A stretch of DNA of 64,000 nt from S015-6 sp964479535 (GTDB taxonomy: Bacteria; Desulfobacterota; DSWW01), in contig CAYZMM010000002.1 of the NCBI GenBank assembly GCA_964479535.1, positions 315,890 through 379,889 of the forward strand, given 5' to 3'. The translations under genes were made by a program, and so were the position numbers. Positions 50,601 to 59,216 of the stretch are shown one piece after another; the first letter of the stretch is position 1, and every line of letters begins with the position of its first letter. Under the pieces are notes generated by a model. That model was not told the DNA's origin. It worked only from the letters and a program-made list of their open reading frames with translations, and did no database searches.

Positions 50601-51140
50601 ATGGATTCCCGGTCGAAATGGGCCCCTCGGCGCACACGCTTTCTTCTGGCCGGTGCAAGCCTCCTCCTAGCGGCGGCGTGCGGCTACAGCCTCGGTGTCC
50701 CCCCTTCTGAATCCGGAAGGCTCGCCGGGAGCGTTGCCGTCCCCCTGTTCAAGAACCAGTCCCAGGAGCCGCGCCTGGAGAATCTGTTCACAGAGGCCTT
50801 CCGGGATCGGATCCAGGCGCTGCCGTCGGTCACGTTGAGGACGGGCAGGGGAGCGGACGCAGATTTGCAGGGAAAGATCCTGTCCGTGGAAACCTACACG
50901 GTGGCGGTCAACGAGGACTTCTTCGCCATGGAGTACAGGATGCGGGTGGTGATGGCCCTTTCCCTGGTCAGGTCCGGCGACGGCGAGGTCCTGTGGCGGG
51001 ACGACCAAGTGCAGGAAGAGGTCTCCTTTTACGCAAGCTCGGACCCGTTGCTGTTCAAGGACAACCGGGAAGAGGCCATGATACGCCTGTCCAGAACCAT
51101 GGCCGAAAGGGCGGTGGACCGATGCCTTCTCGGTTTCTGA
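50601..51140 (+). CDS. lptE: LPS-assembly lipoprotein LptE
   Basis: This 179-residue protein starts with a basic N-terminus and lipoprotein signal (LLAGASLLLAAACGYSLG; lipid Cys in AAC). It then shows VAVPLFKNQSQEPRLENLFTEAF and ALSLVRSGDGEVLWRDDQV, the LptE/RlpB pattern. LptE plugs the LptD barrel to bring lipopolysaccharide to the surface. The gene starts 1 base after the leuS stop and lies just before holA, a common order in Proteobacteria and Desulfobacterota. Its presence confirms a diderm with LPS. Confidence 0.93.
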   Translation: MDSRSKWAPRRTRFLLAGASLLLAAACGYSLGVPPSESGRLAGSVAVPLFKNQSQEPRLENLFTEAFRDRIQALPSVTLRTGRGADADLQGKILSVETYTVAVNEDFFAMEYRMRVVMALSLVRSGDGEVLWRDDQVQEEVSFYASSDPLLFKDNREEAMIRLSRTMAERAVDRCLLGF

Positions 51141-51168
51141 CTCGCCGGGACCCGGGTGCCCCGGGCAG

Positions 51169-52281
51169 ATGGAGCTGAAATCCGTGGCAAGAAAATCCCC
51201 GGGGGACGGAGCTGCGGCCTGGAAGGGCTTCGAGGCCCTTCTGGCCGTGGCGGCTCTTCCCCCTTTCTTCGTCCTCTACGGAAAGGAGCGATACTTCATC
51301 CGTGAGGCCGTGGCCCGGCTGAAGCCGAGGATCGTACCCTCTCCGGACATGGACGACCTGCTCTTCCGTTCGGTGAGTGCCTCGGAATGGACCGGCGTCG
51401 AGATTGCAGACCTTGCCCGCAGCGCCCCCTTCTTCGACGGCACCCAGCTGATCGTGGTCCGGGATTCGGACAAGCTGAAGGAGGAGGACCAGAAGGGGCT
51501 CCTCGACTATGCAAGGGACCCGGCGCCGTTTACTCACGTGGTTCTGCTCGCAGGCGAGGAGGCCCCGAAGGGCTCCCTCTTCTCCTATCTGAAGAGTCGT
51601 CATCCGGACAGCTGGCTTGCCTTCCAGGGGCTCAAGCGTGCCGCCTGTTCGGAGTGGGTTCGGAGGATGGCGAAGGAAAAGGGGCTGGCCCCGTACCTGA
51701 CCCCGGAGATCCTGGAGGGCCTGGTGGAGACGGGCCAGGTCAGCCTGGGGACCCTGGAGAGACAGCTCTCCATCCTCGCCCTGTACGTTCAGGGCCTGGA
51801 CAGGAGCCGGATATCGGAGGACCTTCCCTTCGGAATGCCGGAGATCGCCCTTCAGCAATCTTATCGGTTTACGGACCCGCTGCTGCAGGGGGAACTCGGC
51901 CAGGCCCTGGAGATCCTGGACCGTCTGGTGGGACAGGGCGTCTCTCCCCTGGTGCTTCTCTCGCGAATCGCCTGGGAGATGCGGAAGATCTGGCGGATCA
52001 AGGACGAGCTGGACAAGGGGCCGCTCTCCGACGCCTTCCTGAGGGCGATTCGGGTCCAACCCTTCAAGAAGGCGGTCTACGTCTCGGTGGCAGGGCGGCT
52101 TTCCTGGGAGGTCCTCGGCGGGATCCTGGTCTCGGTGACCGAGACCGAAGGGAAGCTCAAAGGGAGCCGGCTCGATCCGCAGTTCCATCTGGAGGAGCTC
52201 TGCGGGCGGATCGGCCGGTTGGTTGCAGCAGGGCCGGCCGAAGGGCTCAGGCGCTCGGGGGGGCGGTCAGGAAGGAATTGA
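51169..52281 (+). CDS. holA: DNA polymerase III delta subunit
   Basis: This 370-residue protein is the clamp-loader delta subunit, which opens the beta clamp. It has the N-terminal FVLYGKERYFIREAVARL, a central ADLARSAPFFDGTQLIVVRD (AAA-like core) and the C-terminal ILDRLVGQGVSPLVLLSRIAWEMRKIWRIK. The delta subunit lacks a functional P-loop; none is seen. It follows lptE as part of a leuS-lptE-holA unit. Its 3' end overlaps the converging rpsT gene by 35 bases, an unusual but real overlap since both frames are well supported. Confidence 0.95.
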   Translation: MELKSVARKSPGDGAAAWKGFEALLAVAALPPFFVLYGKERYFIREAVARLKPRIVPSPDMDDLLFRSVSASEWTGVEIADLARSAPFFDGTQLIVVRDSDKLKEEDQKGLLDYARDPAPFTHVVLLAGEEAPKGSLFSYLKSRHPDSWLAFQGLKRAACSEWVRRMAKEKGLAPYLTPEILEGLVETGQVSLGTLERQLSILALYVQGLDRSRISEDLPFGMPEIALQQSYRFTDPLLQGELGQALEILDRLVGQGVSPLVLLSRIAWEMRKIWRIKDELDKGPLSDAFLRAIRVQPFKKAVYVSVAGRLSWEVLGGILVSVTETEGKLKGSRLDPQFHLEELCGRIGRLVAAGPAEGLRRSGGRSGRN

Positions 52282-52528
52282 CCTTGCGCCGTATCTGAGA
52301 GACATGGCGGGCGGCCTTGTTCTTGTGGATGACGCCCTTGGATGCGGCCTTGTCGACGATGGAAATGGTCTTGTCGAGAAGTCCCTTCAGTTCTTCGGTG
52401 TTCTGGGCCTCGAGGGTCTGTTCGAACCTCTTCAGCGTGGATCGAAGGGTGGTCCGTATGTGTCGATTCCGGATTCGCTTCCTCTCGTTCTGGCGAATCC
52501 TCTTCTTCGCTGACTTGTGATGCGCCAA
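52247..52528 (-). CDS. rpsT: 30S ribosomal protein S20
   Basis: This 93-residue protein begins MAHHKSAKKRIRQNERKRI, the S20 consensus, and has KNKAARHVSQIRRKVNSFL near its end. S20 binds 16S rRNA and helps 30S assembly. The start is a TTG (52528) with AGGGAG nine bases before it. A non-ATG start is known for S20 in E. coli (TTG), where it allows autogenous control; whether that holds here is not shown. A sigma70 promoter is at 52606-52635. The gene converges on and overlaps holA. Confidence 0.97.
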   Translation of the reverse strand: MAHHKSAKKRIRQNERKRIRNRHIRTTLRSTLKRFEQTLEAQNTEELKGLLDKTISIVDKAASKGVIHKNKAARHVSQIRRKVNSFLTAPPSA

Positions 52529-52605
52529 GATCCGACTCCCTGTCTCCGTCTTGCCCCGGAGGGCGGTCTGTTGGACTGCAAGGGCTTGATTTTCAATAAC
52601 GAACC

Positions 52606-52635
52606 ATATTAGCTGATTTCGTGAACGCTTGTCAA
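52606..52635 (-). promoter_or_regulatory. Near-consensus sigma70 promoter for rpsT
   Basis: On the minus strand TTGACA (52630-52635) is followed after 18 bases by TAATAT (52606-52611). It lies 78 bases upstream of the rpsT TTG, and is the best promoter match in the window. Confidence 0.75.
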
Positions 52636-52681
52636 CGTCTGTCTCCACCGCACCTCAAACCAGGAACCGGGAACTCGAGCG

Positions 52682-53464
52682 ATGACGAATTCAAGGGTCT
52701 TGCGGGCCATCGAAAAGGTCATGGTCAAGGGCAAGCGGACCGTGCAGCAGGGGATCGGTCTGACCGGCTACCAGCTGGTCAAGGCCTCCACGTGCGAGGG
52801 CCCCTACCAGAGGATACACGTTGGAACAAGATACGCTCCCTGGAAGGAGGATCGCCCCTTCAGGGAGACGTATGAGAGGATGCAGGACCATTCTCTCGTG
52901 GACATACACAGGTGCTACGAGCTGTGGTCCCTCGTGGAGCAGAGTTCCAAGCTGCCCGAGGGCGCGCTGCTGGAGGTGGGTGTCTGGAAGGGAGGAACCG
53001 GGGCCCTGATCGCCCGGCAGGCGGAACGCTGCGGAATCAAGGATAAGACCTACCTGTGCGATACCTTTGCGGGGGTCGTCAAGACCGGGCCGAGGGACGC
53101 AGGCTACGCCGACGGTGAGCATGACGATACGTCCCTCGAGATCGTGGAGGCGCTGCTCAGGCGTGACCTCCGTCTCTCCAATGTAGAGATCCTGCAGGGG
53201 GTCTTTCCCGAGGAGACGGGTAGGCTCGTGGAGGGAGAGACGTTCCGTTTCTGTCACATCGACGTGGACGTGTATCAATCGGCCAGGGACGTGCTCGCGT
53301 GGATCTGGGAGAGAGTGGTGGTGGGGGGAATCGTCGTCTATGACGACTACGGTTTCGAGAGGACCGTGGGGATCACCCGGCACGTGGAGGAGGTGAAGGG
53401 CGAGGACGACCGGGTGCTCATCTACAACCTGAACGGACACGGAATCCTCATCAAGACCCGATAG
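52682..53464 (+). CDS. TylF/MycF family methyltransferase
   Basis: This 260-residue SAM-dependent O-methyltransferase has LLEVGVWKGGTGALIARQAE, YLCDTFAGVVKTGP, FCHIDVDVYQSARDVLAWIW and VVVGGIVVYDDYGFERTVG, the pattern of TylF-like macrocin O-methyltransferases that methylate sugar hydroxyls. Here it may O-methylate a glycan or antigen. It is between rpsT and the GT9 enzyme; both neighbours point away from it, so a promoter should lie in 52640-52681, near the rpsT promoter. No strong -10 was fixed there. Confidence 0.9.
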   Translation: MTNSRVLRAIEKVMVKGKRTVQQGIGLTGYQLVKASTCEGPYQRIHVGTRYAPWKEDRPFRETYERMQDHSLVDIHRCYELWSLVEQSSKLPEGALLEVGVWKGGTGALIARQAERCGIKDKTYLCDTFAGVVKTGPRDAGYADGEHDDTSLEIVEALLRRDLRLSNVEILQGVFPEETGRLVEGETFRFCHIDVDVYQSARDVLAWIWERVVVGGIVVYDDYGFERTVGITRHVEEVKGEDDRVLIYNLNGHGILIKTR

Positions 53465-53476
53465 GCGAGCGGAGCG

Positions 53477-54688
53477 TCAAGGCCTGAAAAGGGGTCCCAG
53501 GTGCTCCCAGCACGCAGCAAGAGGCACGTTCCGGCACACGGGATCCGAGCAGGGTCGGTAGTAGCACGGATTGCACGCCAGATCCCTGTGGAGGATCGCC
53601 TTGGTCGTGCCGTCCAGGGGACTCGACTCCATGGCGATTCCCTTCAGGATCTCCCTCTTTGCGTAAGGCTTGCCCGTGTAGGGTCTCCATTTCGTGTGCT
53701 CGCCCATGGTGTAGAGGGTCAACGAGGATTTCGGCATGGAGAGCAGGTGGCTTTGCCCGCCGTCGTATCCGATGTAGCCCCTGCAGCGGTCGTCCAGAAG
53801 AAGGGAAAGATACTCGAACAGGCTGTGGTTCGTTAGCACCCAGAAGACCTTCTCGTTTTTCACCTTCTCCTTGAGCCGATTCAAGGCGGCCTTGGAGTCG
53901 TCGTCGATGACCACCATCGGCACCTCCGAGTGATTCAGGAAGTCGACGACGCACCCGTCGTGAAGAAGCCGATCCTCCTTGCCTCCCGCATGAAAGAGCA
54001 CGAATCCTTCCCGGGGAAGATCGAGGGGAGGCTCCATGGGCTCCGCGAGGAAATTCAGGGCATCCGCACGGGGTACGAACGAGAAGGAGGGGTCGAAGGT
54101 GCGAAGGGCCTGATCGTACTGGGCGACAGGCGACGGTCCCGGATCCGTGACGAGGTAGTGCCGAAAGAGCAGAACGTTCAGGAAGGGGACCAGGAAGTGG
54201 CCCAGGAACGGGGTTGCCAGGAACCGGGCCTTCGTGTCCGCCTCGAGGATGAAGCGGCGGCGGATCGGCGACAGATCCTGAAGGAGCAACAGATCGTAAT
54301 CGGGGGTGCCGCCCTTCATACGACGGCGGAGGAGTTCCAGGGGAAAGAGCGTGTTGAACAGGAGGATGCCGCGAAGGAAATCGGAAAAGGAGTCCTCCCG
54401 GTAGAAGGCGGGGTCGTCGAAGACGAGCGTATTCAGGCCGGCCTTCCGGAGGACGAAATCGTTGTAAGGGGAACTGAATACGGACAGCTCGTATTTCCGG
54501 TGCATCTCGAGAAACAGGGGCAGGCAGACAAAAGCATCGCCGATGCGGTCGGCCCGGAATGCGGCTACCCGTCGTATCTCCGATTCCTTTGCGGGCCTGA
54601 GGCGTTCCATGATGCGTGCGTCCAGGGAACGAACCCAATCGAAATAGGCGCCCAGGTGGAGCCTTCTCTGCCCGAAACGTATCGCCAT
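53477..54688 (-). CDS. Family 9 glycosyltransferase-like protein
   Basis: This 403-residue protein resembles heptosyltransferases of the GT9 family: AFRADRIGDAFVCLPLFLE at the N-terminus, VVIDDDSKAALNRL, GYIGYDGGQSHLLSM (the GxDxGxxH-like donor loop) and the C-terminal CNPCYYRPCSDPVCRN cluster with four cysteines. It may extend the LPS core or a sugar on another acceptor. The usual heptosyltransferase KRWP motif is not seen. The next gene on the plus strand is murJ, divergent, with 202 bases between. Confidence 0.82.
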   Translation of the reverse strand: MAIRFGQRRLHLGAYFDWVRSLDARIMERLRPAKESEIRRVAAFRADRIGDAFVCLPLFLEMHRKYELSVFSSPYNDFVLRKAGLNTLVFDDPAFYREDSFSDFLRGILLFNTLFPLELLRRRMKGGTPDYDLLLLQDLSPIRRRFILEADTKARFLATPFLGHFLVPFLNVLLFRHYLVTDPGPSPVAQYDQALRTFDPSFSFVPRADALNFLAEPMEPPLDLPREGFVLFHAGGKEDRLLHDGCVVDFLNHSEVPMVVIDDDSKAALNRLKEKVKNEKVFWVLTNHSLFEYLSLLLDDRCRGYIGYDGGQSHLLSMPKSSLTLYTMGEHTKWRPYTGKPYAKREILKGIAMESSPLDGTTKAILHRDLACNPCYYRPCSDPVCRNVPLAACWEHLGPLFRP

Positions 54689-54890
54689 GTTCGTTCCTTC
54701 GGACGGCCCGGATCACCGGACAGGAGCGCATGGATGCTCTTGCCGCCATGTTACCTCAGACCCGTTGACCGAGGCAAAACCGTGCAACCACATGGCCGGG
54801 ACAGGACGTTCGGCTTGTCTCTGCTGAATTCCGTGTGATAGATTTCCCCGACTTCCTCTTCTTCCTCGACCATGGGGGCGTGCAGCGACG
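54689..54890. other. Divergent gap between the GT9 gene and murJ
   Basis: These 202 bases lie between two start codons. I saw no convincing sigma70 pair or terminator here. A purine-poor tail precedes the murJ ATG, with no clear ribosome site. Confidence 0.3.
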
Positions 54891-56441
54891 ATGCGCGAGG
54901 GCGGTTCCATTGCGCGACCGGCGGGTACGGTCGCCTTCTTCACCTTCCTGAGCAGGATTCTGGGCCTCGTCCGGGACATGGTGGTGGCCTTTTCTTTCGG
55001 CGCCGCAACGCATGCGGACGCTTTCTTCGTCGCTTTTCGAATCCCGAACATGCTGCGCAGGATGGTCGCCGAGGGGGCGCTGACCGCCTCCTTCCTGCCC
55101 GTGTACGTGGATCACCTGGAGAGCCGGGATCCGCGGGAAGCGGAGAAAGTGGTCAACGTCGTCTTCACGATTCTCGTGCTGGTTCTTGCACTCATTACCC
55201 TGTTCGGCGTAACGCTTTCCCCTTGGATCATCCGGGTCTTCGCGCCCGGGTTTCTGAGCGTTCCGGAAAAGTTCGCCCTGGCCGTCTCCCTGAACCGGAT
55301 CGTCTTCCCCTACATCTTCTTCGTTTCCCTCGTGGCTCTGTGCATGGGCATTCTCAATGCGAAGCGACACTTCGCCGCGCCTGCCGCCTCGCCCATTCTG
55401 TTGAATGTGTTCATGATCCTCGGGGCCCTCTGGTTTTCCCGTTATTTCGATCCGCCCATCTTCGGGCTCGCCTTCGGAGTGGTCGTAGGCGGCCTGTTCC
55501 AGCTTCTCCTCCAGCTTCCGGCCCTGGCGTCGAAGGGAGTGCGTTTCCGACCCAGCCTGTCTTTCCGGCATCCTGCTGTGAGGCGGATCGGGCTTCTCTT
55601 TCTGCCTGCGGCTTTCGGTGCAGCCGTCTACCAGCTCAACATCTTCGTCAGCAACCTGCTCGCCTCCTTTCTGCCCGAAGGGAGTATTTCGTATCTGTGG
55701 TATGCGAGCCGCCTTCTCGAATTTCCCCTCGGCGTATTCGGGGTGGCCCTTGCGACCGCCGCCTTTCCGAGTCTGAGCCAGCTATCCTCGAGGCAGGATA
55801 CGTCCAGGTATCTTCAGATCTTCGAGGACACCCTCGGGTTGATCACCGTCGTCACGGTCCCCGCCATGGTGGGCCTGATCGTTTTGCGCCTGCCGATCGT
55901 GGAGGTGCTCTTCCAGCGGGGCGCCTTCGACGCGGTGACCACCCTCCGGACGGCGGATGCCCTCCTTTACTACTGCCTCGGTCTGTGGCCGATCGCTGTG
56001 AGCCGGATCGTGGTCTCGGCGTTTCATTCGGTTCAGGACACCCGGACGCCGGTCAAGCTCTCTTTCATCGCTTTTGTGGCGAATGTGATCCTCTCCCTCG
56101 TCCTCATGCGCCCCATGCTCCACTCCGGGCTGGCCCTGGCGAACAGCCTCTCGGCCATGCTGAACGGGGCGCTTCTCTTCTACTGCTTCCGGGAGAGGAT
56201 GGGCGTGTGGGGTCTCGGATGGGTCGGAAGCACAGGGGTGAAGGTAGTGATCGCCTCCGGGATCATGGGGGCCGCCCTGTGGGCGCTCGAGCCGGCCCTC
56301 GGGTGGAACGAGGCCTGCCCGTTCCTCTTGAAGTGTCTTCGACTGGCCCTCTGGATCGCTGCCGGAGGGGGCGTCTATGCCCTGTGCTGTGCCGCGCTGA
56401 GGGTCAGAGAGTTCCGCACCATCAGGCGTGCACTTCAATAG
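54891..56441 (+). CDS. murJ: Lipid II flippase MurJ (MviN)
   Basis: This 516-residue MOP-superfamily membrane protein has about 14 helices and starts with GTVAFFTFLSRILGLVRDMV, then ADAFFVAFRIPNMLRRMVAE, the MurJ signature with the Arg residues that line the cavity. It flips lipid II for peptidoglycan synthesis. It is the only MOP flippase in the window, so if the polysaccharide needs a Wzx protein it would have to be elsewhere, or MurJ could help; the latter is speculation. The 3' end overlaps the converging GH20 gene by seven bases. Confidence 0.95.
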   Translation: MREGGSIARPAGTVAFFTFLSRILGLVRDMVVAFSFGAATHADAFFVAFRIPNMLRRMVAEGALTASFLPVYVDHLESRDPREAEKVVNVVFTILVLVLALITLFGVTLSPWIIRVFAPGFLSVPEKFALAVSLNRIVFPYIFFVSLVALCMGILNAKRHFAAPAASPILLNVFMILGALWFSRYFDPPIFGLAFGVVVGGLFQLLLQLPALASKGVRFRPSLSFRHPAVRRIGLLFLPAAFGAAVYQLNIFVSNLLASFLPEGSISYLWYASRLLEFPLGVFGVALATAAFPSLSQLSSRQDTSRYLQIFEDTLGLITVVTVPAMVGLIVLRLPIVEVLFQRGAFDAVTTLRTADALLYYCLGLWPIAVSRIVVSAFHSVQDTRTPVKLSFIAFVANVILSLVLMRPMLHSGLALANSLSAMLNGALLFYCFRERMGVWGLGWVGSTGVKVVIASGIMGAALWALEPALGWNEACPFLLKCLRLALWIAAGGGVYALCCAALRVREFRTIRRALQ

Positions 56442-58102
56442 TAGATGGAGGCGTTCCAGAACTTGTGGGCATCCGTCCGGATGTGGTTGTGGAGAAGGTA
56501 GTCGAAGGCCTCCGCCCTGAGCGTGGTTCCCGACTGGTTCCAGAAGACACCGATGAATCCCTGCTTGAGCGGACTCGGGTTCGCAAACCAGCGCTGGAAG
56601 TCCGGGGTCCATCCGTTCTCCAGGAAGGCCTGTGAAACCTCCAGCCCCTTGGAGGCGATATCGTCGATCTTCGTGTAGACGTCGTCCGGAATGAAGGTGC
56701 GGTAGTCCCAGACAGCCACGTGCATGTTCGGATAGCTGGCGTAATGGTTGATGTAGTCGGGCGTAATGGTCCAGATGTCGTGCCATATCATGGTGCGGAC
56801 GTTGTTGTTGCTGAGCAGCGTGTAGGTCTCGTTGACCCAGTGGCGATGCATCTCCCCGCTTCGTGGGCCGAAGGTTATGTCCTCGTCCATGCCGATGTGA
56901 ACGTACTGAAGGGGCTGCACCGGCGCGAAAGCGTCGACGATGTCCTGCAGAACATCCTTGTAGACAACCAGATTCGCCGCGTCTTGGGCCAGCATGTATT
57001 CTTCCGTGTACTCCACCGGACTCTCCGTCGTGCCGATCCATCCGTTGGAGGACGAAGAGCCGGTGAGGAAGGGGATGACCTCGAGCCCATAGTCGTTCGC
57101 CTCGGTGACCAGGTCCATCAGCTCACTCACCTCGATGGCGGTGTTCTGCGGTTCCGGAAGGCTTTCCCACCTCACGATGTCCGCCAGGGAGAAGAGGACG
57201 GTGTTGAACCGCAATTCGCTCAAATGACGGAGATAATCCCGGGCTACGTCCAGATTGATGGGGATGTCCGTGTACTTGTAAGGGTCTTGATGGCCATCCC
57301 CGTCGTTGTCGGAAGGGACGTGATAGAACATGAGAAGGAGGATGAACATGCGCCTGGCTGCATCCGGGGAATCGGTGACCCGCCTCGAGGGGAGCGGATC
57401 GGCCGGCGACTTCAGCGCTTCTCCCCGGATCAGCTGCTTCAGTGCCTGTGACCCGTGAAGAACTCCCCTGTCGCCCTGACCGGCTACGAGGATGTTCGTC
57501 CCCGTGATCTCGAAGGCGTAGTTCTCTTCCGGATGGGGCCCTCCCGCAGGGACCGCAAGCCCGAGCTGACCCGCGAGGGCCTGTACGCCGGGGTTGGAGG
57601 CCTCCGTTCCGATCACGATGGCGTTGTCGAGGACCGTCTCGGCCGTGTACGGCTCCACGGTCAACTGCAGGCCGAGGGATTCCTCGATCTGGGCCCGCAG
57701 GAGCTCTCCCGCCGTTTGGTCGGTGGAGGTCGGGACCTCGGGGAGGATGACCCTCGTCTCCTCGGTCACGGCGAAGGGGTCGGTGAACGTCTCCAGCTCT
57801 TCTTTGGGTGGAGGGTAGATCGGGGTTTCGGCGCAAAGGCGGTAAACGCAGTAGTACTCGGCCGCACATTCCGAAGACGCCCTTTCGCAGCATTCCCCGG
57901 GAAGGTTCCCGTCGGGCCGAACGCACATGTAGTCGGTGCACTCGAGGCCGGCCCGGCATGCCTTGAGCGGGTTGTTCAGTTCGCAGTACCCGCACACATC
58001 GACTCCGTACTCGGCGCATGCGAGCAAGGAGAGGGAGAGCGCCAGAGCAAGGAGCACGCTCCCCACCCTCACGGTTCTTCTGGAGTTGGGGCGGTCGATC
58101 AT
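56435..58102 (-). CDS. GH20-like beta-N-acetylhexosaminidase lipoprotein with Cys-rich N-terminus
   Basis: This 555-residue protein has a lipoprotein signal (LALALSLSLLAC, C29), then an N-terminal Cys-rich region with ten cysteines (C37 to C90). A GH20b-like domain (about 105-225) follows, then a GH20 TIM barrel with the catalytic pair D406-E407 in VHIGMDEDITF. The barrel also has LSELRFNTVLFS and YGLEVIPFLTGSSS. A DxDxDG calcium-type loop (D265-D269) is at the start of the barrel. GH20 enzymes remove terminal GlcNAc/GalNAc. Secreted, surface-anchored use on the cell's own glycans is plausible. It overlaps murJ by seven bases. Confidence 0.85.
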   Translation of the reverse strand: MIDRPNSRRTVRVGSVLLALALSLSLLACAEYGVDVCGYCELNNPLKACRAGLECTDYMCVRPDGNLPGECCERASSECAAEYYCVYRLCAETPIYPPPKEELETFTDPFAVTEETRVILPEVPTSTDQTAGELLRAQIEESLGLQLTVEPYTAETVLDNAIVIGTEASNPGVQALAGQLGLAVPAGGPHPEENYAFEITGTNILVAGQGDRGVLHGSQALKQLIRGEALKSPADPLPSRRVTDSPDAARRMFILLLMFYHVPSDNDGDGHQDPYKYTDIPINLDVARDYLRHLSELRFNTVLFSLADIVRWESLPEPQNTAIEVSELMDLVTEANDYGLEVIPFLTGSSSSNGWIGTTESPVEYTEEYMLAQDAANLVVYKDVLQDIVDAFAPVQPLQYVHIGMDEDITFGPRSGEMHRHWVNETYTLLSNNNVRTMIWHDIWTITPDYINHYASYPNMHVAVWDYRTFIPDDVYTKIDDIASKGLEVSQAFLENGWTPDFQRWFANPSPLKQGFIGVFWNQSGTTLRAEAFDYLLHNHIRTDAHKFWNASIYY

Positions 58103-58159
58103 GGATCCCGCATATCCTGAAAGAGGAGGGTTCCATTAGAATCTATCAAGTACGATGCT

Positions 58160-58188
58160 ATTATACCACACCCGGTTTGAACGCACAA
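58160..58188 (-). promoter_or_regulatory. Candidate promoter for the GH20 lipoprotein gene
   Basis: On the minus strand a perfect TATAAT (58160-58165) has a weak TTGTGC (58183-58188) 17 bases before it. It lies 58 bases before the ATG and fits the gene's own promoter. Confidence 0.5.
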
Positions 58189-58212
58189 CAAAAAACGTTT
58201 GCAACGGAATAA

Positions 58213-59199
58213 TCATCTTGAAGCGAAGCGGCGCAGGGCCCCTGCGAGCCCGGGGACCTTCCGCAGGCGCCACGCCCGGGCGATTCTCATGAGGAGCGTG
58301 GGATGAAGCATCCGAAGGGCCTGCCCCGGGCCCCGCGGCAGGGCTTCAGGCAGGCCTTCCCCATGCTTCTCGGCAAGAACGAAGGCAGCGTGGACCTTCC
58401 CTCCGCCGTAGCTTCCCCCGACCTGCCTGCCTTCGACGATACGGAGCCCCTCCCTTTCGAAGAGCAGCTCGAAGGAATCGGGCGTGAAGAAGTTCACATG
58501 GGTCACAGGATCGTGGCGGATGTCGATCCCTCCCCACAAATCGATCGGCACCTCGCCGTAGAGCATTCCTCCCTCCCGAAGGCGGGTCGCCAGGTTTCGC
58601 ACGGTCCGGCGCGGGTCGCCCAGATGCTCGATGACGTGGCTGCACAGGATCACGTCATACACCGCTCCGGAGGAGAGGTCGTCCAGCGTGTCGCCCACCT
58701 TCCGGATTCCCGGGAGAGGTTCGAGCGTGTAGTCCACAAGATGACAGACATGCCCTCGTCGCTGGAAAGAGACCAGAAGCTTTCCGTTGCCTCCCCCGAA
58801 GTCGAGCACACGGTACGGCCCTCTCCCCGTCTTGCGCGCCACACACCGGTAGATCCTCTCGGCGCGTTTCTCGTCCGCCCGCTGCGCCTTGCGGTCGGAT
58901 GGCTGCCCCCCGATGTCGCTTTCTTCGCGCTGCAGGAAACGGTATTTCGCGTCGATATCCGCTTCCGAAGGCCGCGGCGAAAACGCCGCGAACCCGCACG
59001 CCTCACAGAGCACCGTCCGCAGATGCACCGCGTCCGCGTCCGGAAACCAGACCTCGAAGAGCACCCTGCGGCGCAGACCCACATATTCCCGCAAGGATCC
59101 CAGGGTGGATGGGATTTCATCCGACCGGGCAAAGTGAAAATCGCCCAGGGGCCTCCAACGGTCGCCGTCGCACACAGGGCAGGGGAAAGCCTCGAACAA
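58213..59199 (-). CDS. SAM-dependent methyltransferase with zinc-ribbon N-terminus
   Basis: This 328-residue protein has an N-terminal Cys pair (CPVCDG) and a second pair (CEACGF) around residues 8-80, typical of a zinc-ribbon, then a class I methyltransferase core: VLDFGGGNGKLLVSF (motif I), VILCSHVIEHLGDPRRTV and REGGMLYGEVPIDLWG. It resembles NDP-sugar C-methyltransferases but lacks enough identity to name the sugar. The start is a TTG at 59199 with AAGGAG 9 bases before it. It begins 17 bases past the mazG stop on the same strand, so the two are probably co-transcribed. Confidence 0.85.
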   Translation of the reverse strand: MFEAFPCPVCDGDRWRPLGDFHFARSDEIPSTLGSLREYVGLRRRVLFEVWFPDADAVHLRTVLCEACGFAAFSPRPSEADIDAKYRFLQREESDIGGQPSDRKAQRADEKRAERIYRCVARKTGRGPYRVLDFGGGNGKLLVSFQRRGHVCHLVDYTLEPLPGIRKVGDTLDDLSSGAVYDVILCSHVIEHLGDPRRTVRNLATRLREGGMLYGEVPIDLWGGIDIRHDPVTHVNFFTPDSFELLFEREGLRIVEGRQVGGSYGGGKVHAAFVLAEKHGEGLPEALPRGPGQALRMLHPTLLMRIARAWRLRKVPGLAGALRRFASR

Positions 59200-59216
59200 A
59201 CGTGGGGTCTCCTTGT

